From contig NZ_CP093342.1 in assembly GCF_022637555.1 (NCBI RefSeq), positions 2,790,001-2,854,000 of the forward strand: a DNA stretch of 64,000 bases. The letters run 5' to 3'. Shown here one piece after another: positions 1 to 10,834 of this stretch. Origin of the DNA: Microbacterium sp. H1-D42 (GTDB lineage: Bacteria; Actinomycetota; Actinomycetes; Actinomycetales; Microbacteriaceae). The translations under genes and the position numbers were made by a program. Each line of letters opens with the position of its first letter. Positions within the stretch are counted from its first letter, which is position 1. The notes beneath the pieces were generated by a model. That model was not told where the DNA came from. It did not search any database and saw nothing but the letters and a program-made list of their open reading frames with translations.

Positions 1-908
1 AGCACCGCCGTGGGGGTGCCCCATTCGTCGATCGAGTTGCGCACATAGTTGTTCGGGTCGTGCAGCGACTGCGGCTCTGCGCCCTCAGTCCATTTCGACT
101 CATCTGGCATCTCGGTCAGCAGCAGGCGCACGCTGATCTCGGGCAGCATCGCGCGGATGTCGTCGAGCCGTTCGTGCACGATCACGCATGACCCGCAGCC
201 GGGGCGCATGTGCAGCGCCATCATCGGCTGGCCGGTCATGCTCAGCTGACGCAGATCGAGCAGTTCTCCGTCAGCGCGCGTGACAGGCACCGAGGGGGTG
301 CGGGTGCGGACGTAGTCGAGTTCGTCGTCGTCATCGGATGCCATTGCCGTGGGGATCCCGGGACTGAGCGTTTCTGCGGGCGCCGGCTCGTCGGCCGGCA
401 CGGGCCACATCGTCACGGCAACCGTCACGCCCGCGGCGGCCAAGCCGAGCAGCCAGGCCCAGTCACCGGCATCCGAGGCAGCCAGCGGGCCACCCCACAG
501 GGGATTCGCCCACGCCGTCGCCGCGGCCGCGGCGCTGAGCAGCACGTACCAGGCGTTGCGGACCACCGTCGCCCCCGTGATGCGCTTGCGAGTGCCGAAG
601 CAGGCGCAGCTGGCGTCAGTGCCGGCGCGCACGATGCGCGCAACGAAGATCAGATAGCCGAGCATGAGCACCAGGGCGACGATCGCGGCGAGTTCGCCGA
701 GCATCCCGCCCAGAACCGCAAGCGCCCCTCCAAGTGCGATCTCACCCCATGGGTGGAACTTCAACAGCCACATGCGACGCAGGATCGCGGGCACACCGAG
801 CTCGGTCCACCCCGTCAGGTCGTCGGGGTGGCGAAGCTTGGCGATGCCGCTGGCGACGAGCACAGCAGCGACCAGCACGACGGGAATGATGCTCAACGGG
901 CCTGGCAC
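1..908 (-). CDS. MauE/DoxX-like membrane protein fused to a thioredoxin-fold domain (C-terminus cut by window edge)
   Basis: About 302 residues are visible; the 3' end lies outside the window. I chose the GTG at 908 because GAGAG sits about ten bases upstream. The first ~150 residues hold four hydrophobic segments and the motif ASCACFG, typical of the MauE family, whose namesake is needed to mature a disulfide-rich methylamine dehydrogenase subunit. The rest resembles a thioredoxin fold: CGSC redox motif (RPGCGSCV) and a probable cis-Pro in GTPTAV near the window edge. A full-length paralogue sits at 11523-12521. The gene follows, 77 bases downstream, an exported protein with ten cysteines. 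I infer a membrane thiol-disulfide exchange role outside the cytoplasmic membrane, possibly folding that protein; the substrate is not shown by sequence. Confidence 0.75.
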   Translation of the reverse strand, partial: MPGPLSIIPVVLVAAVLVASGIAKLRHPDDLTGWTELGVPAILRRMWLLKFHPWGEIALGGALAVLGGMLGELAAIVALVLMLGYLIFVARIVRAGTDASCACFGTRKRITGATVVRNAWYVLLSAAAAATAWANPLWGGPLAASDAGDWAWLLGLAAAGVTVAVTMWPVPADEPAPAETLSPGIPTAMASDDDDELDYVRTRTPSVPVTRADGELLDLRQLSMTGQPMMALHMRPGCGSCVIVHERLDDIRAMLPEISVRLLLTEMPDESKWTEGAEPQSLHDPNNYVRNSIDEWGTPTAV

Positions 909-985
909 GGTTCTGATCTCTCGTGAATGTGATCAGGCGGGCGCGGCGCATGCCGTGCCCGCCTGATCGGTGGGGAAGGTCGGCG

Positions 986-1954
986 TCAGCAGCCTGAGCC
1001 GGTGTTGACGCGCACGGTGCTGGTGTTGACACCGTCGGACGAGAACGACACCCAGAGGCTGTTGCCGGAGCTGTTGTTACTGGCCGTCTCGATGAAGGTC
1101 GTGCCACTGCTGAGCGCCTGGGAACCACCCCACACCGAGCGACCCTCAGTCGGGTAGTTCGAGTCGTTGTTCCGCTGGATGTTGGTGATCTTGAAGTCGC
1201 TCGCGTCAGTCCTGCAGTTATTCAACACGGTGATCCCGAGGCGGTAGCGGCCACCACCAAGCGAGCAGGCGGAGACGACCTTGATCATCGGCACACACGG
1301 GTTGATCGAGCTCGTGCCGAGGTCCTCCCACGCGCCACCCTTGCGACATTCGACCTTGTAGGTGGCCATCGGGCCGGTCGCACCGCAGGGCGCCCCACCA
1401 CCGCTGGGGTCGATCAGCACATGCATGGAGTCGTCGGCGGTACCGTAGGCACCGATGGTGCCGATCTGTCCGTTGGTGTCGACCCGACGGACCGTGTCGC
1501 CCGCAGCAGGGAAGTTCGCGGACTGTCCCAGACCGAGCTCCTTCTGGATGTAGAGCCCCGGTCCGTTCGACGTGTTCGTCGACGGGTTTCGGTGACCGCT
1601 GTTCGACGAGCCGAGATCGTTGTCGTTGCTGATCCACAGCCGCGAGCGCTTCGGGTTGTCGAACATCGTGACCCGGATCCTCTCGCACTCGCAATCCTGC
1701 AGCGCTGCAGTGATCTTGAACGTGAAGTCCCAGTGCGAGTTGGCGGTGTTGCAGCCGCTGAGCGAGAGGCTCACCGGATACGTGCCACCGGTGGGCGCGA
1801 TGTTGTTGATGCAGGGCAGCTCAGAAGCGGCGGCGGTCGGCACGGTGCCGGCGACAGCGATGGCAGGAACCGTCCATGCCACCCCCTTCACGACCGTTCG
1901 GCGAGAGATGCCGGATGTCTTGTCTTCGTGTTTTATGGCAGCACGATTAGTCAT
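986..1954 (-). CDS. Tat-exported protein with ten cysteines, function unknown
   Basis: 322 residues from the ATG at 1954, which has GGGGA about nine bases upstream; an in-frame extension upstream lacks any signal-peptide logic. The N-terminus has a twin-arginine signal (SRRTVVKG, residues 17-24), a hydrophobic stretch and an Ala-rich cleavage region near residue 44. The mature part is rich in Ser, Asn, Gly and Thr, probably beta-structured, and carries ten cysteines, the last being the final residue. An even cysteine number in an exported protein suggests paired disulfides. The signal region closely resembles that of the smaller protein at 20436-20945. A MauE-thioredoxin gene lies directly downstream. 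I do not recognise the family; a surface or fibre component is a guess from context. Confidence 0.8.
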   Translation of the reverse strand: MTNRAAIKHEDKTSGISRRTVVKGVAWTVPAIAVAGTVPTAAASELPCINNIAPTGGTYPVSLSLSGCNTANSHWDFTFKITAALQDCECERIRVTMFDNPKRSRLWISNDNDLGSSNSGHRNPSTNTSNGPGLYIQKELGLGQSANFPAAGDTVRRVDTNGQIGTIGAYGTADDSMHVLIDPSGGGAPCGATGPMATYKVECRKGGAWEDLGTSSINPCVPMIKVVSACSLGGGRYRLGITVLNNCRTDASDFKITNIQRNNDSNYPTEGRSVWGGSQALSSGTTFIETASNNSSGNSLWVSFSSDGVNTSTVRVNTGSGC

Positions 1955-1964
1955 TAGTTCAGTT

Positions 1965-2022
1965 CCCCAGTACTTGTTCTTGACATCGGATAGATCGAAC
2001 GATGCGCACGCGCGGGTCCCCA
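1965..2022 (-). promoter_or_regulatory. GGGG-containing motifs upstream of the exported-protein gene
   Basis: On the minus strand TACTGGGGAACTG (1960-1972) lies just before the start codon at 1954 and a second TGTGGGGAC lies near 2016-2024. The first can serve as ribosome binding site; the second is too far away for that. The same TACTGGGG string occurs upstream of the related gene at 20945 and before the GT2 gene ending at 9240. It could be a shared operator; this is inference from recurrence only. Confidence 0.3.
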
Positions 2023-2172
2023 CAGACCGCGGTCGCCGTTGCAGTTTGGCAGTTTGATGGACGCCGCGTCAAGGATTAAGGGCACAAGCCGCCGTCGGCC
2101 CATCTCGAAGGTGCCGACTCAGCGCCTGACCAGGGGACTTTCCGAGCGCCGCTGACGTGCCACGATAGAGGC

Positions 2173-4036
<1,864 letters not shown>

Positions 4037-4037
<1 letters not shown>

Positions 4038-5425
4038 TGCTGACCGTCACCGAGACGCCGATCCCGGGGCTGCTCGTCGTCGACCTGCCCGTGCACGGCG
4101 ACAACCGCGGCTGGTTCAAAGAGAACTGGCAGCGCGAGAAGATGGTCGCCGCCGGGCTGCCGGACTTCGGACCGGTGCAGAACAGCATCGCCTTCAACCC
4201 CACCCCTGGGACCACCCGTGGCTTTCACGCCGAGCCGTGGGACAAATTCGTCTCGGTCGGCACTGGACGCATCTTCGGCGCCTGGGTCGACCTGCGCGAA
4301 GGACCCTCGTTCGGCGCGGTGTTCACCATCGAGCTCGACCCGTCACGCGCGGTGTTCGTCCCCCGCGGCGTCGGCAACTCGTACCAGACCCTCGACCCCG
4401 ACACCTCGTACGTCTACCTGGTGAACGACCATTGGTCGCCCGACGCCGAATACTCCTTCCTGAACCTCGCCGATGAGACGGCCGCGGTGGCCTGGCCGAT
4501 CCCACTCGCCGACGCCGTGCTGTCCGAGAAAGACCAAGCGCACCCGCGGCTCGCCGACGCCACTCCCGTCCCGCCGCGCAAGATCCTCGTGCTGGGCGCC
4601 GACGGCCAGCTCGGGCGGGCGCTGCGCAAGGAATTCGGAGACGCCTCGCACATCGAGTACGCCACCCGCACCGACTTCGACATCACGAAACCTGCTGCCC
4701 GGCACTGGCGCGACTACGGCACCATCATCAACGCCGCCGCCTACACGGCCGTCGACACCGCCGAGACGCTCGAGGGCCGCGCGGCGGCGTGGGCGGTCAA
4801 CGCCACAGGTCCCGCGCTGCTGGCCCGTATCGCCGCCGAGAACGGCATCACCCTCGTGCACATCTCCAGCGACTACGTCTACGACGGCACCGCTGTAGAC
4901 GCCTACAGCGAGGACGCCCCCTTCGCTCCGCTCGGCGTCTACGGGCAGACCAAAGCAGCCGGCGACCTCGCCGTCACCACCGCACCGCGGCACTACATCA
5001 TCCGCACATCCTGGGTCATCGGCGACGGCAGCAACTTCGTCCGCACCATGGCCTCCCTCGCCGAACGCGGCATTAACCCGAACGTCGTCGACGACCAGAC
5101 CGGACGACTCACGTTCACAGACGACGTCGCCCGCGGCATCCGACACCTGCTCTCTGTCGACGCGCCCTACGGGACGTACAACGTCACCGGCGCCGGCCAA
5201 CCGCAGACCTGGGCATCGATCGCCGCCACGGTCTACGAGCTGACCGGACACGACCCCGCGCGGGTGACGCCCGTCTCGACCGACGACTACTACGCAGGAG
5301 CGGCTGGGGCCATCGCCTCCAGGCCCCGCAACAGCGTGCTGGACCTGTCGAAGATCGAAGCCACCGGATTCATGGCATCCAACACCCACGAATCACTGGA
5401 GTCATACCTCGCCGGTCGCGGCTGA
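4037..5425 (+). CDS. Bifunctional dTDP-4-dehydrorhamnose 3,5-epimerase / reductase (RmlC-RmlD fusion)
   Basis: 462 residues. Residues 1 to about 180 are an RmlC-type cupin epimerase (RGFHAE with His64; a YVYLVNDHWSP segment), residues ~182-462 an RmlD-type NADPH reductase (GADGQLG at 187-193, YGQTK with Tyr302/Lys306, SSDYVYDG). Together they complete dTDP-L-rhamnose synthesis from the RmlB product. RmlC and RmlD are separate proteins in most bacteria; as far as I recall fused forms exist in some actinobacteria, and the single open frame here shows no sign of an assembly join. The start ATG overlaps the rmlB stop by one base. Confidence 0.93.
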
Positions 5426-5459
5426 GCGGTTGACCAGGGCCCGTGGGTAGGCTCGACGG

Positions 5460-6482
5460 GTGCGCATTCTTCTCGCCGGCGGTGCCGGCTACATCGGATC
5501 CCATGTCGCCCTCGTGCTGCTCGAAGCCGGCCACGAAGTACTCGTCGTCGACGACTACTCGAACAGCTCCCGCACGGCGATCGGCCGGGTCGAGAACCTC
5601 ACCGAGCGCAGCGTCGAGGTCATCGATTGCGACCTCGCTGATCTCACCGCCTCGCGGGCTGCGCTGCACGGCCAGCAGTTCGACGCCGTCATCCACCTGG
5701 CGGGGCTGAAGGCCGTTGGCGAGTCGGTCGCCAAGCCCGCGCACTACTACCGCACCAACCTCACGTCGACCCTGAACCTGCTCGAGCTGATGGCCGACCA
5801 CGGCGTGAACAAGCTCGTCTTCAGCTCGTCGGCCACTGTGTACGCGCCCGCCGCCGAGGGCGTGCAGAACCTGGATGAGGATCAGCCCGCCGGCACCGGA
5901 ATCACCAACCCGTACGGCTGGACCAAGGCGATGAACGAGCAGATCATCCGCGACATCCAGCACAGCCGCCCTGAGCTCGAAGCCGTGCTGCTGCGCTATT
6001 TCAACCCGGTCGGCGCGCACCCGTCCGGCCGCATCGGCGAAGACCCATCGGGCATCCCCAACAACCTCATGCCGTTCGTCGCGCAGGTCGCGATCGGGCG
6101 GCGCGATCGCCTCGCCGTGTTCGGCGACCAGTATCCGACGCACGACGGCACCGGCGTGCGCGACTACATCCACGTGATGGACCTCGCTGAGGGCCACCTG
6201 GCCGCACTCGACCACCTGCGCGCCGGCGTCGCGACGTACAACCTCGGCACCGGCGAAGGACAGAGCGTCTTCGACGTGGTGCAGGCGTTCTCGGATGCCA
6301 GTGGCCGAGAGATCCCCTACGAGATCGTGGCCCCGCGCCCCGGCGATGTCGCCAAGGCTGTAGCCGACCCGTCGAAGGCCAATCGTGAGCTCAATTGGCG
6401 GGCGAAGCGTACCTTCGCGGAAGCGTGCCGCGACTCGTGGGCCTGGCAGTCGCAGAACCCGAACGGGTACTCGGCGGGCTAA
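5460..6482 (+). CDS. galE: UDP-glucose 4-epimerase
   Basis: 340 residues from GTG 5460. NAD-binding GGAGYIG near residue 7, Ser124 in FSSSATVY and YGWTK (Tyr152, Lys156) are the GalE signature; the RYFNPVGAH segment is also typical. It interconverts UDP-glucose and UDP-galactose, so the glycan built from this locus may contain galactose or a galactose-derived sugar. It starts 34 bases after the rmlC-rmlD stop and probably shares the rml transcript. It ends facing a small convergent gene. Confidence 0.95.
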   Translation: MRILLAGGAGYIGSHVALVLLEAGHEVLVVDDYSNSSRTAIGRVENLTERSVEVIDCDLADLTASRAALHGQQFDAVIHLAGLKAVGESVAKPAHYYRTNLTSTLNLLELMADHGVNKLVFSSSATVYAPAAEGVQNLDEDQPAGTGITNPYGWTKAMNEQIIRDIQHSRPELEAVLLRYFNPVGAHPSGRIGEDPSGIPNNLMPFVAQVAIGRRDRLAVFGDQYPTHDGTGVRDYIHVMDLAEGHLAALDHLRAGVATYNLGTGEGQSVFDVVQAFSDASGREIPYEIVAPRPGDVAKAVADPSKANRELNWRAKRTFAEACRDSWAWQSQNPNGYSAG

Positions 6483-6507
6483 GGCGCCGGCTCGAGTTCG
6501 GGAAGTA

Positions 6508-6780
6508 TCAGCGCGCCGCGAGGAACTGGCGGGGTGGCCCTTCAACTCTTGCGATTGCAATCTTGACTTCCACGATTTCGTCCTTCAGATCGGAAAGACG
6601 TTCGTCGATGCGATCAATGCGGCCATCGAGACGATCGATCCGGCCATCGACGCGATCGATGCGTTCGCCGAGGTCTTTGCTCGTGCCGTCCATGCGGTGA
6701 ATCATCCAGCCGAATCCACTCCCGAGGGCAAGCAGAATGGATGCGATGCCGATGAGCATCGTGATCATCTCGACGGACAT
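6508..6780 (-). CDS. Small membrane protein with a repeated coiled-coil tail
   Basis: 90 residues from the ATG at 6780 (GAAGGGG five bases upstream decides the start). One N-terminal hydrophobic segment (about residues 5-25) is followed by a charged tail with near-exact heptads: RIDRVDG, RIDRLDG, RIDRIDE. The DNA under them is a tandem repeat of about 21 bases. Such single-pass proteins with a cytoplasmic coiled coil usually oligomerise or act as scaffolds, but I do not recognise a characterised family. It stands alone between convergent galE and a GT-C gene. Confidence 0.75.
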   Translation of the reverse strand: MSVEMITMLIGIASILLALGSGFGWMIHRMDGTSKDLGERIDRVDGRIDRLDGRIDRIDERLSDLKDEIVEVKIAIARVEGPPRQFLAAR

Positions 6781-6928
6781 GTACACCCCTTCATTGTGCC
6801 TCAGCGCCGACTTGGATGGGCCGGCACTTGCAACGCTACCGACGCCGTCGACCCCAACTCGCGCGGAAACCACCCACTGGGGACAACTTCCCTACGCGGC
6901 CAGATTGTGGACGAAGAGACGTCCGCGA

Positions 6929-8449
6929 TCAGGGAATCGGCGCCGCGCACACCCGATACCGGCCGCCCTCGACAAGGACCTCGGTGTCGCATTGCAAACC
7001 GGTCAGACGGGGCACGCCGGCCATCGCGTCAGCATCCGACAGCCCGACATGCGCGCCCGACATCACGATCGGGCCGACGGCGGCACCCCACGGGTGCGCA
7101 GCCAGCCACGGGGCGCCGGTCTGATCGACCCACTCGCGGATCGGAGCCACGTCCGCACGCTGCGTCGCCAGGGTCTCTGAGCGCGGCTGCGCGGTCTGCA
7201 AGACGTGCCTGGCGATGCTCCACGCCAGCGAGGCGCTCAGCAGCACGATCGCGACGACGGCGATGACGCGCGCTGCGCCGGCACGCTCGAACAGCACCCG
7301 CGCCCCCCACAGGGCGACGATCACGATGATCGGGAAGAACGCCAGCACGCCGGATGCCGGGTGCCGCACCCACAGCGGAGTGTGCGCTGCCGTCGACCAC
7401 CAGCCCACGAAAGCCAACGCGCCGACGCCCGCGGCCGAGGCGAGCATGAGCACAGATCGCCAGGAATCAGACAGCCGCCCGCCCTCGGCAGCCCGGTCAT
7501 CGGGGCGCTTGCGATCAGCATCCGCCGCCGCGGCCCGACTCGCCCGCGACAGCACCAGCCCGGCGACGGCCAGCGCGACGCACAGCGCCGCCGTCGCGAC
7601 CGCCGCCCACATCGGCACGAACCAGGCGCCCGCGAGCGTCTCGAGCTTCTGCGTCACGGTCGTGGGCGCGAAATGCTGCCCTCCACCGCGGACGAACCGC
7701 ACCATGCCACGCAGATGCTCCACGAACCCGCTCGGCCCCAGCGAGACGAGCGCGCCCACCTCCATCAACAGCGTCGGCACCCCCACGAGGATCAGCGGCA
7801 GCCACGCGCGCTTCAGCGTCTGCAGGATCCGCTGCCAGCCGCGTCCTGGGGCGAGCACCCACAGCGCCACGGCGAACGCGGGCAGCGCGAGCAGCACGAT
7901 CAGCTTCGCCTGCACCGCAAGGCCCACGAGGAGCCCCGCCAGCCACGCACGCCGCGGCAGCGCGATCAGCGCCCAGACGAGCAGCGCGGCTGCAGGGATC
8001 TCGCCGAGCAGATCGGCCGGCCCTTGAATGGGCGAGATACTGCCGAAGCCGTTGAAAGCGAGGGGGACGGCGGCGGCGACCAGCGCGCCCCAGCGTCCGA
8101 CCGTGCGGATGCCCAGCAGCGCAAGTCCGGCGAGCAGGAGCGCCCAGAACGCCAGCGGAACCATCCGCGCGCCGAGCACCGGGTCGACGCCCAGTGCGAG
8201 CACGGCGGCGACCGGCAGCAGCACCGTTGGCCCGGTCGAGATCCTCGGGTCGAACGGAGTGATCGTCGACCCCGACAGGGCTCCGTCGCTGGAGTATCCG
8301 AGTCCCGCCAGCAGGTTCAGTGGCACGGTGAGGTTGAACGCCTCGTCCTCCCAGAACCGCGCCGTGAGGCTGTGCTGGATCACGATCACGTGGCAGGCCA
8401 GCAGCCCGGCTGCGAGCAGCCAGAACGCGATCGTGCGGGCGAGTCTCAT
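6929..8449 (-). CDS. GT-C fold polyprenyl-phosphate-sugar glycosyltransferase (GT39-like)
   Basis: 506 residues with about ten to twelve hydrophobic segments. After the first one comes the acidic motif WEDEAFN (residues 33-39), the place where GT-C enzymes carry their catalytic or metal-binding acid pair. The C-terminal ~80 residues are soluble. The ATG at 8449 overlaps the stop of the upstream GT2 gene (ATGA), so the two are translationally coupled. Known logic of such pairs: the GT2 enzyme loads a sugar onto polyprenyl phosphate, a GtrA-type protein helps flip it, and the GT-C enzyme transfers it outside the membrane. All three types are present here (see 8446-9240 and 9301-9750). Confidence 0.82.
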   Translation of the reverse strand: MRLARTIAFWLLAAGLLACHVIVIQHSLTARFWEDEAFNLTVPLNLLAGLGYSSDGALSGSTITPFDPRISTGPTVLLPVAAVLALGVDPVLGARMVPLAFWALLLAGLALLGIRTVGRWGALVAAAVPLAFNGFGSISPIQGPADLLGEIPAAALLVWALIALPRRAWLAGLLVGLAVQAKLIVLLALPAFAVALWVLAPGRGWQRILQTLKRAWLPLILVGVPTLLMEVGALVSLGPSGFVEHLRGMVRFVRGGGQHFAPTTVTQKLETLAGAWFVPMWAAVATAALCVALAVAGLVLSRASRAAAADADRKRPDDRAAEGGRLSDSWRSVLMLASAAGVGALAFVGWWSTAAHTPLWVRHPASGVLAFFPIIVIVALWGARVLFERAGAARVIAVVAIVLLSASLAWSIARHVLQTAQPRSETLATQRADVAPIREWVDQTGAPWLAAHPWGAAVGPIVMSGAHVGLSDADAMAGVPRLTGLQCDTEVLVEGGRYRVCAAPIP

Positions 8450-9240
8450 CTGCGCGGGTTCCCGGAGGCGGCTTGAGGTCGGATGCTGCGCAGCGGCGCG
8501 CCAGGACGCAGCGAGAGCTGCCAGGCCTCGGCGAGCGCCGTGACGGCGAACTTGCGCAGGCGCTGGGGCGGCAGCATCCGCTTCACTCCCCCGCCCCACA
8601 TCGTGCCGCTGGTCGACTCGCCACGGCGAGGGATGCTGCGCACCGACAGGTAGCGCACGGTGAACCCGGCGCGCGCCTCGGCGAGCGAGAAGTGCACGTG
8701 AGGGATGCTGGCGTCGGCCGGCACGGCGTCGAGGAGCTCCTGCAGCGGCGCCGGACGGTACGCCCGCAGCGGGGTGTTCACGTCGGGCACCCGTCGGCCG
8801 GCGGCGACGGCCACGAGCATGCCGACGCAGCCAGTCAGCACGCGGCGGTACCAGGCGTCGGTACGGCTGTGGCGCACTCCGTGCACGACGTCGGCGCCGG
8901 TGCTCTCGACTGCCAGGACCAGGCGCGTGAAGTCCGGGCCCACGAACTGGCCATCACCATCGACGTGGATCAGCAGGTCGGGGCCGGCCGCGAGACCGGC
9001 ACGGTACGCGGCGAGCGCCGTCGGGCCGTGCCCGCGGTTGGCCGCCTGCGGGTGCACGTCGACGTCGTCGATCGCCTGCAGCGTCGCGACCGTGGCATCG
9101 GTCGAGCGGTCGTCTGCGACGACGAAACTGACTTTGCCGGCGAGCGGGGCGACGTGATCGCGGATCTCATCGATGAACCCGCCGATGCCCTCTGCCTCGT
9201 TGTAGGCGGGCATCACGATGACGAGATGGGCAACTGGCAC
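8446..9240 (-). CDS. GT2 glycosyltransferase, dolichyl/polyprenyl-phosphate sugar synthase-like
   Basis: About 264 residues. I prefer GTG 9240 (GAGGA six bases upstream); GTG 9252 is possible. GT-A fold: VIVMPAYNEAEG at the N-terminus, VVADDRSTD, and DGDGQ as the DxD metal site, followed by the VNTPLRAYR segment. This is the pattern of DPM1/GtrB-type enzymes that transfer a nucleotide sugar to polyprenyl phosphate. I see no clear C-terminal membrane pair, which GtrB has, so it may depend on partner proteins. Coupled by ATGA overlap to the GT-C gene downstream and divergent from a GtrA gene across only ~60 bases. Confidence 0.85.
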   Translation of the reverse strand: MPVAHLVIVMPAYNEAEGIGGFIDEIRDHVAPLAGKVSFVVADDRSTDATVATLQAIDDVDVHPQAANRGHGPTALAAYRAGLAAGPDLLIHVDGDGQFVGPDFTRLVLAVESTGADVVHGVRHSRTDAWYRRVLTGCVGMLVAVAAGRRVPDVNTPLRAYRPAPLQELLDAVPADASIPHVHFSLAEARAGFTVRYLSVRSIPRRGESTSGTMWGGGVKRMLPPQRLRKFAVTALAEAWQLSLRPGAPLRSIRPQAASGNPRR

Positions 9241-9279
9241 GCGGGTCCTCACGATGGGTCGGGAGCGGACTGCTGCGCT

Positions 9280-9287
9280 CCCCAGTA
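9280..9287 (-). promoter_or_regulatory. TACTGGGG motif in the GT2/gtrA divergent gap
   Basis: TACTGGGG reads on the minus strand, 40 bases upstream of the GT2 start. It is identical to strings near 1965, 20953 and 20982. Too far from either start codon to be a ribosome binding site for the minus gene. Possible regulator site shared across the glycan locus; unproven. Confidence 0.25.
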
Positions 9288-9300
9288 TTCTAAGGGAGCC

Positions 9301-9750
9301 ATGGAAATCCACCCCCGACTGCGTCGGCTCGCCTCTGTCGGGAGTCGCTTTCTCATCGTCGGTGCCATCAGCACCCTCATCGAGGTGGGCGTCTTCAACC
9401 TGCTCGTGTACGCGATGGGCGTCGATGTCGTCTGGGCGAAGATCATCGCCTCGCTCGTCGCACTGGTCAACGCCTACGTCGGCAACAGAGAGTGGACCTT
9501 CAAGCATCGCGACCGCCGCGGGCGAGTCAGCGAGATCGTGCTGTTCATTCTCGTCAATCTGGCGTGCACCGGACTCGGTGCGCTGCTGCTGTGGCTGGGC
9601 GTCGAAGGCGTCTCGACTGTTCTCGGACGGGCGGCGGGCCCCGTCGCCGTCAACGTCGTGAACCTCGCGAGCATCGCGATCGTCGTGCTGGTGCGGTTCG
9701 TGCTGTACCACGGGGTGGTGTTCCGGACCGGGAAACCGGGGAAGGCCTGA
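9301..9750 (+). CDS. GtrA family membrane protein
   Basis: 149 residues with four hydrophobic segments and the GtrA features: SVGSRFLIVGAIST near the N-terminus, NAYVGNREWTF between segments two and three, and a short charged tail. GtrA-like proteins are thought to flip polyprenyl-phosphate-linked monosaccharides across the membrane. AGGGAG two bases before the ATG is very close but clear. It is divergent from the GT2 and GT-C genes and probably forms the third part of one surface-glycan modification module. Confidence 0.9.
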   Translation: MEIHPRLRRLASVGSRFLIVGAISTLIEVGVFNLLVYAMGVDVVWAKIIASLVALVNAYVGNREWTFKHRDRRGRVSEIVLFILVNLACTGLGALLLWLGVEGVSTVLGRAAGPVAVNVVNLASIAIVVLVRFVLYHGVVFRTGKPGKA

Positions 9751-9777
9751 GCGTCTGCGCGTGGATAGACTCACGCC

Positions 9778-10830
9778 ATGGTGCGCCACGAGACCGATCC
9801 GATCAGCGTGCATTTCTGGACGCGCCGACCGGAGGCCCTCACCACATGGGATCCTGACGAGGCACCACAACAGCATCAAAACGCGTTTGGTCACGCCTTC
9901 CTTGAAATGTACTGGCGACTGCGCGCCAAGGCACTCCCTGTCACTCTCGGGCCAAAACCACCGCACGGGTGCACGGTCGTTGTCGTCTCGTTCGAGGAAC
10001 TGGCGAATTATCAGCCTCAGGTGCCCTCCACCTTGATGGCACGGTTGGCGCTTTCTCTTCTGCCGCTGCGGCGCATGCCAGCCGTAGTTGTCTTTCGAGT
10101 TGACGCCGCACTGAGCGTGCGGCCTCCATCGTTCACCACCTTGGAGGTGATGGCCACCAAGGGTGCCGTCGAGACGCCCCGCCAGACGTGGTTGCCGTTG
10201 CTGCCGCAACGCGGCCTGCAGGTTCGCGATCCAGCTAGGGGCGACCGAATTGAGACGGTCGCGCTCAAGGCGTACTCGTACAACGTGCCGGTGTGGGTCG
10301 ACGACCGATTCATCAGCCGGTTGAGTGAACTCGGAATGAACCTGCGCATTGACACCGAGCTGAACGGCATGTGGCATGATTTCCGCGAGGTCGACGTGGT
10401 GCTGTGCACGCAGCGGCTGCAGCCCGGCACAGACCGACCAGCCATCGATGACCGACGCAAGCCGCCGACCAAACTGATCAACGCCTGGGCAGCAGGCGCC
10501 ATCCCAGTGTGCGGCGATCACCGCGGATATCGCGAGATCGCAGAGACCGGAACCGACGCATTGTTCGCCAGAGACGAACCTGACGCGTTTCTCGCAGCCC
10601 TCAGCGCACTGCGCTCGAAGCCCCAACTGGTGTCATCCATGATGGCCGCCATCGCCAAGCGATCAGAACAGTTCAGCATCGAGCAGGTATCGACGGACAC
10701 ATGGAACGCGCTGACCGAAGCCCCACCTGCCAAGCGCCGCGATGTGACAATCGAAGCCGCACGCGCGCTCTTCGCCGAAGCGGTTCATCGTGTGAAGTCA
10801 GCGGCACGAAGGCGCCGACACGTAGTCTGA
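9778..10830 (+). CDS. Glycosyltransferase-like protein (GT-B, family uncertain)
   Basis: 350 residues, soluble. No N-terminal family signature is obvious, but residues ~225-310 have the C-terminal GT-B half layout: PTKLINAWAAGAIPVCGDHRGYREI resembles the donor-binding K-x-x-E-ya-aG-pvv region of GT4-type enzymes (here LINAWAAGAIPV). The region before contains VDVVLCTQR. I infer a nucleotide-sugar-dependent transferase; the sugar is unknown. It follows gtrA by 27 bases and is followed after four bases by the phosphatase gene, so the three probably form one operon. Confidence 0.6.
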   Translation: MVRHETDPISVHFWTRRPEALTTWDPDEAPQQHQNAFGHAFLEMYWRLRAKALPVTLGPKPPHGCTVVVVSFEELANYQPQVPSTLMARLALSLLPLRRMPAVVVFRVDAALSVRPPSFTTLEVMATKGAVETPRQTWLPLLPQRGLQVRDPARGDRIETVALKAYSYNVPVWVDDRFISRLSELGMNLRIDTELNGMWHDFREVDVVLCTQRLQPGTDRPAIDDRRKPPTKLINAWAAGAIPVCGDHRGYREIAETGTDALFARDEPDAFLAALSALRSKPQLVSSMMAAIAKRSEQFSIEQVSTDTWNALTEAPPAKRRDVTIEAARALFAEAVHRVKSAARRRRHVV

Positions 10831-10834
10831 GTAC

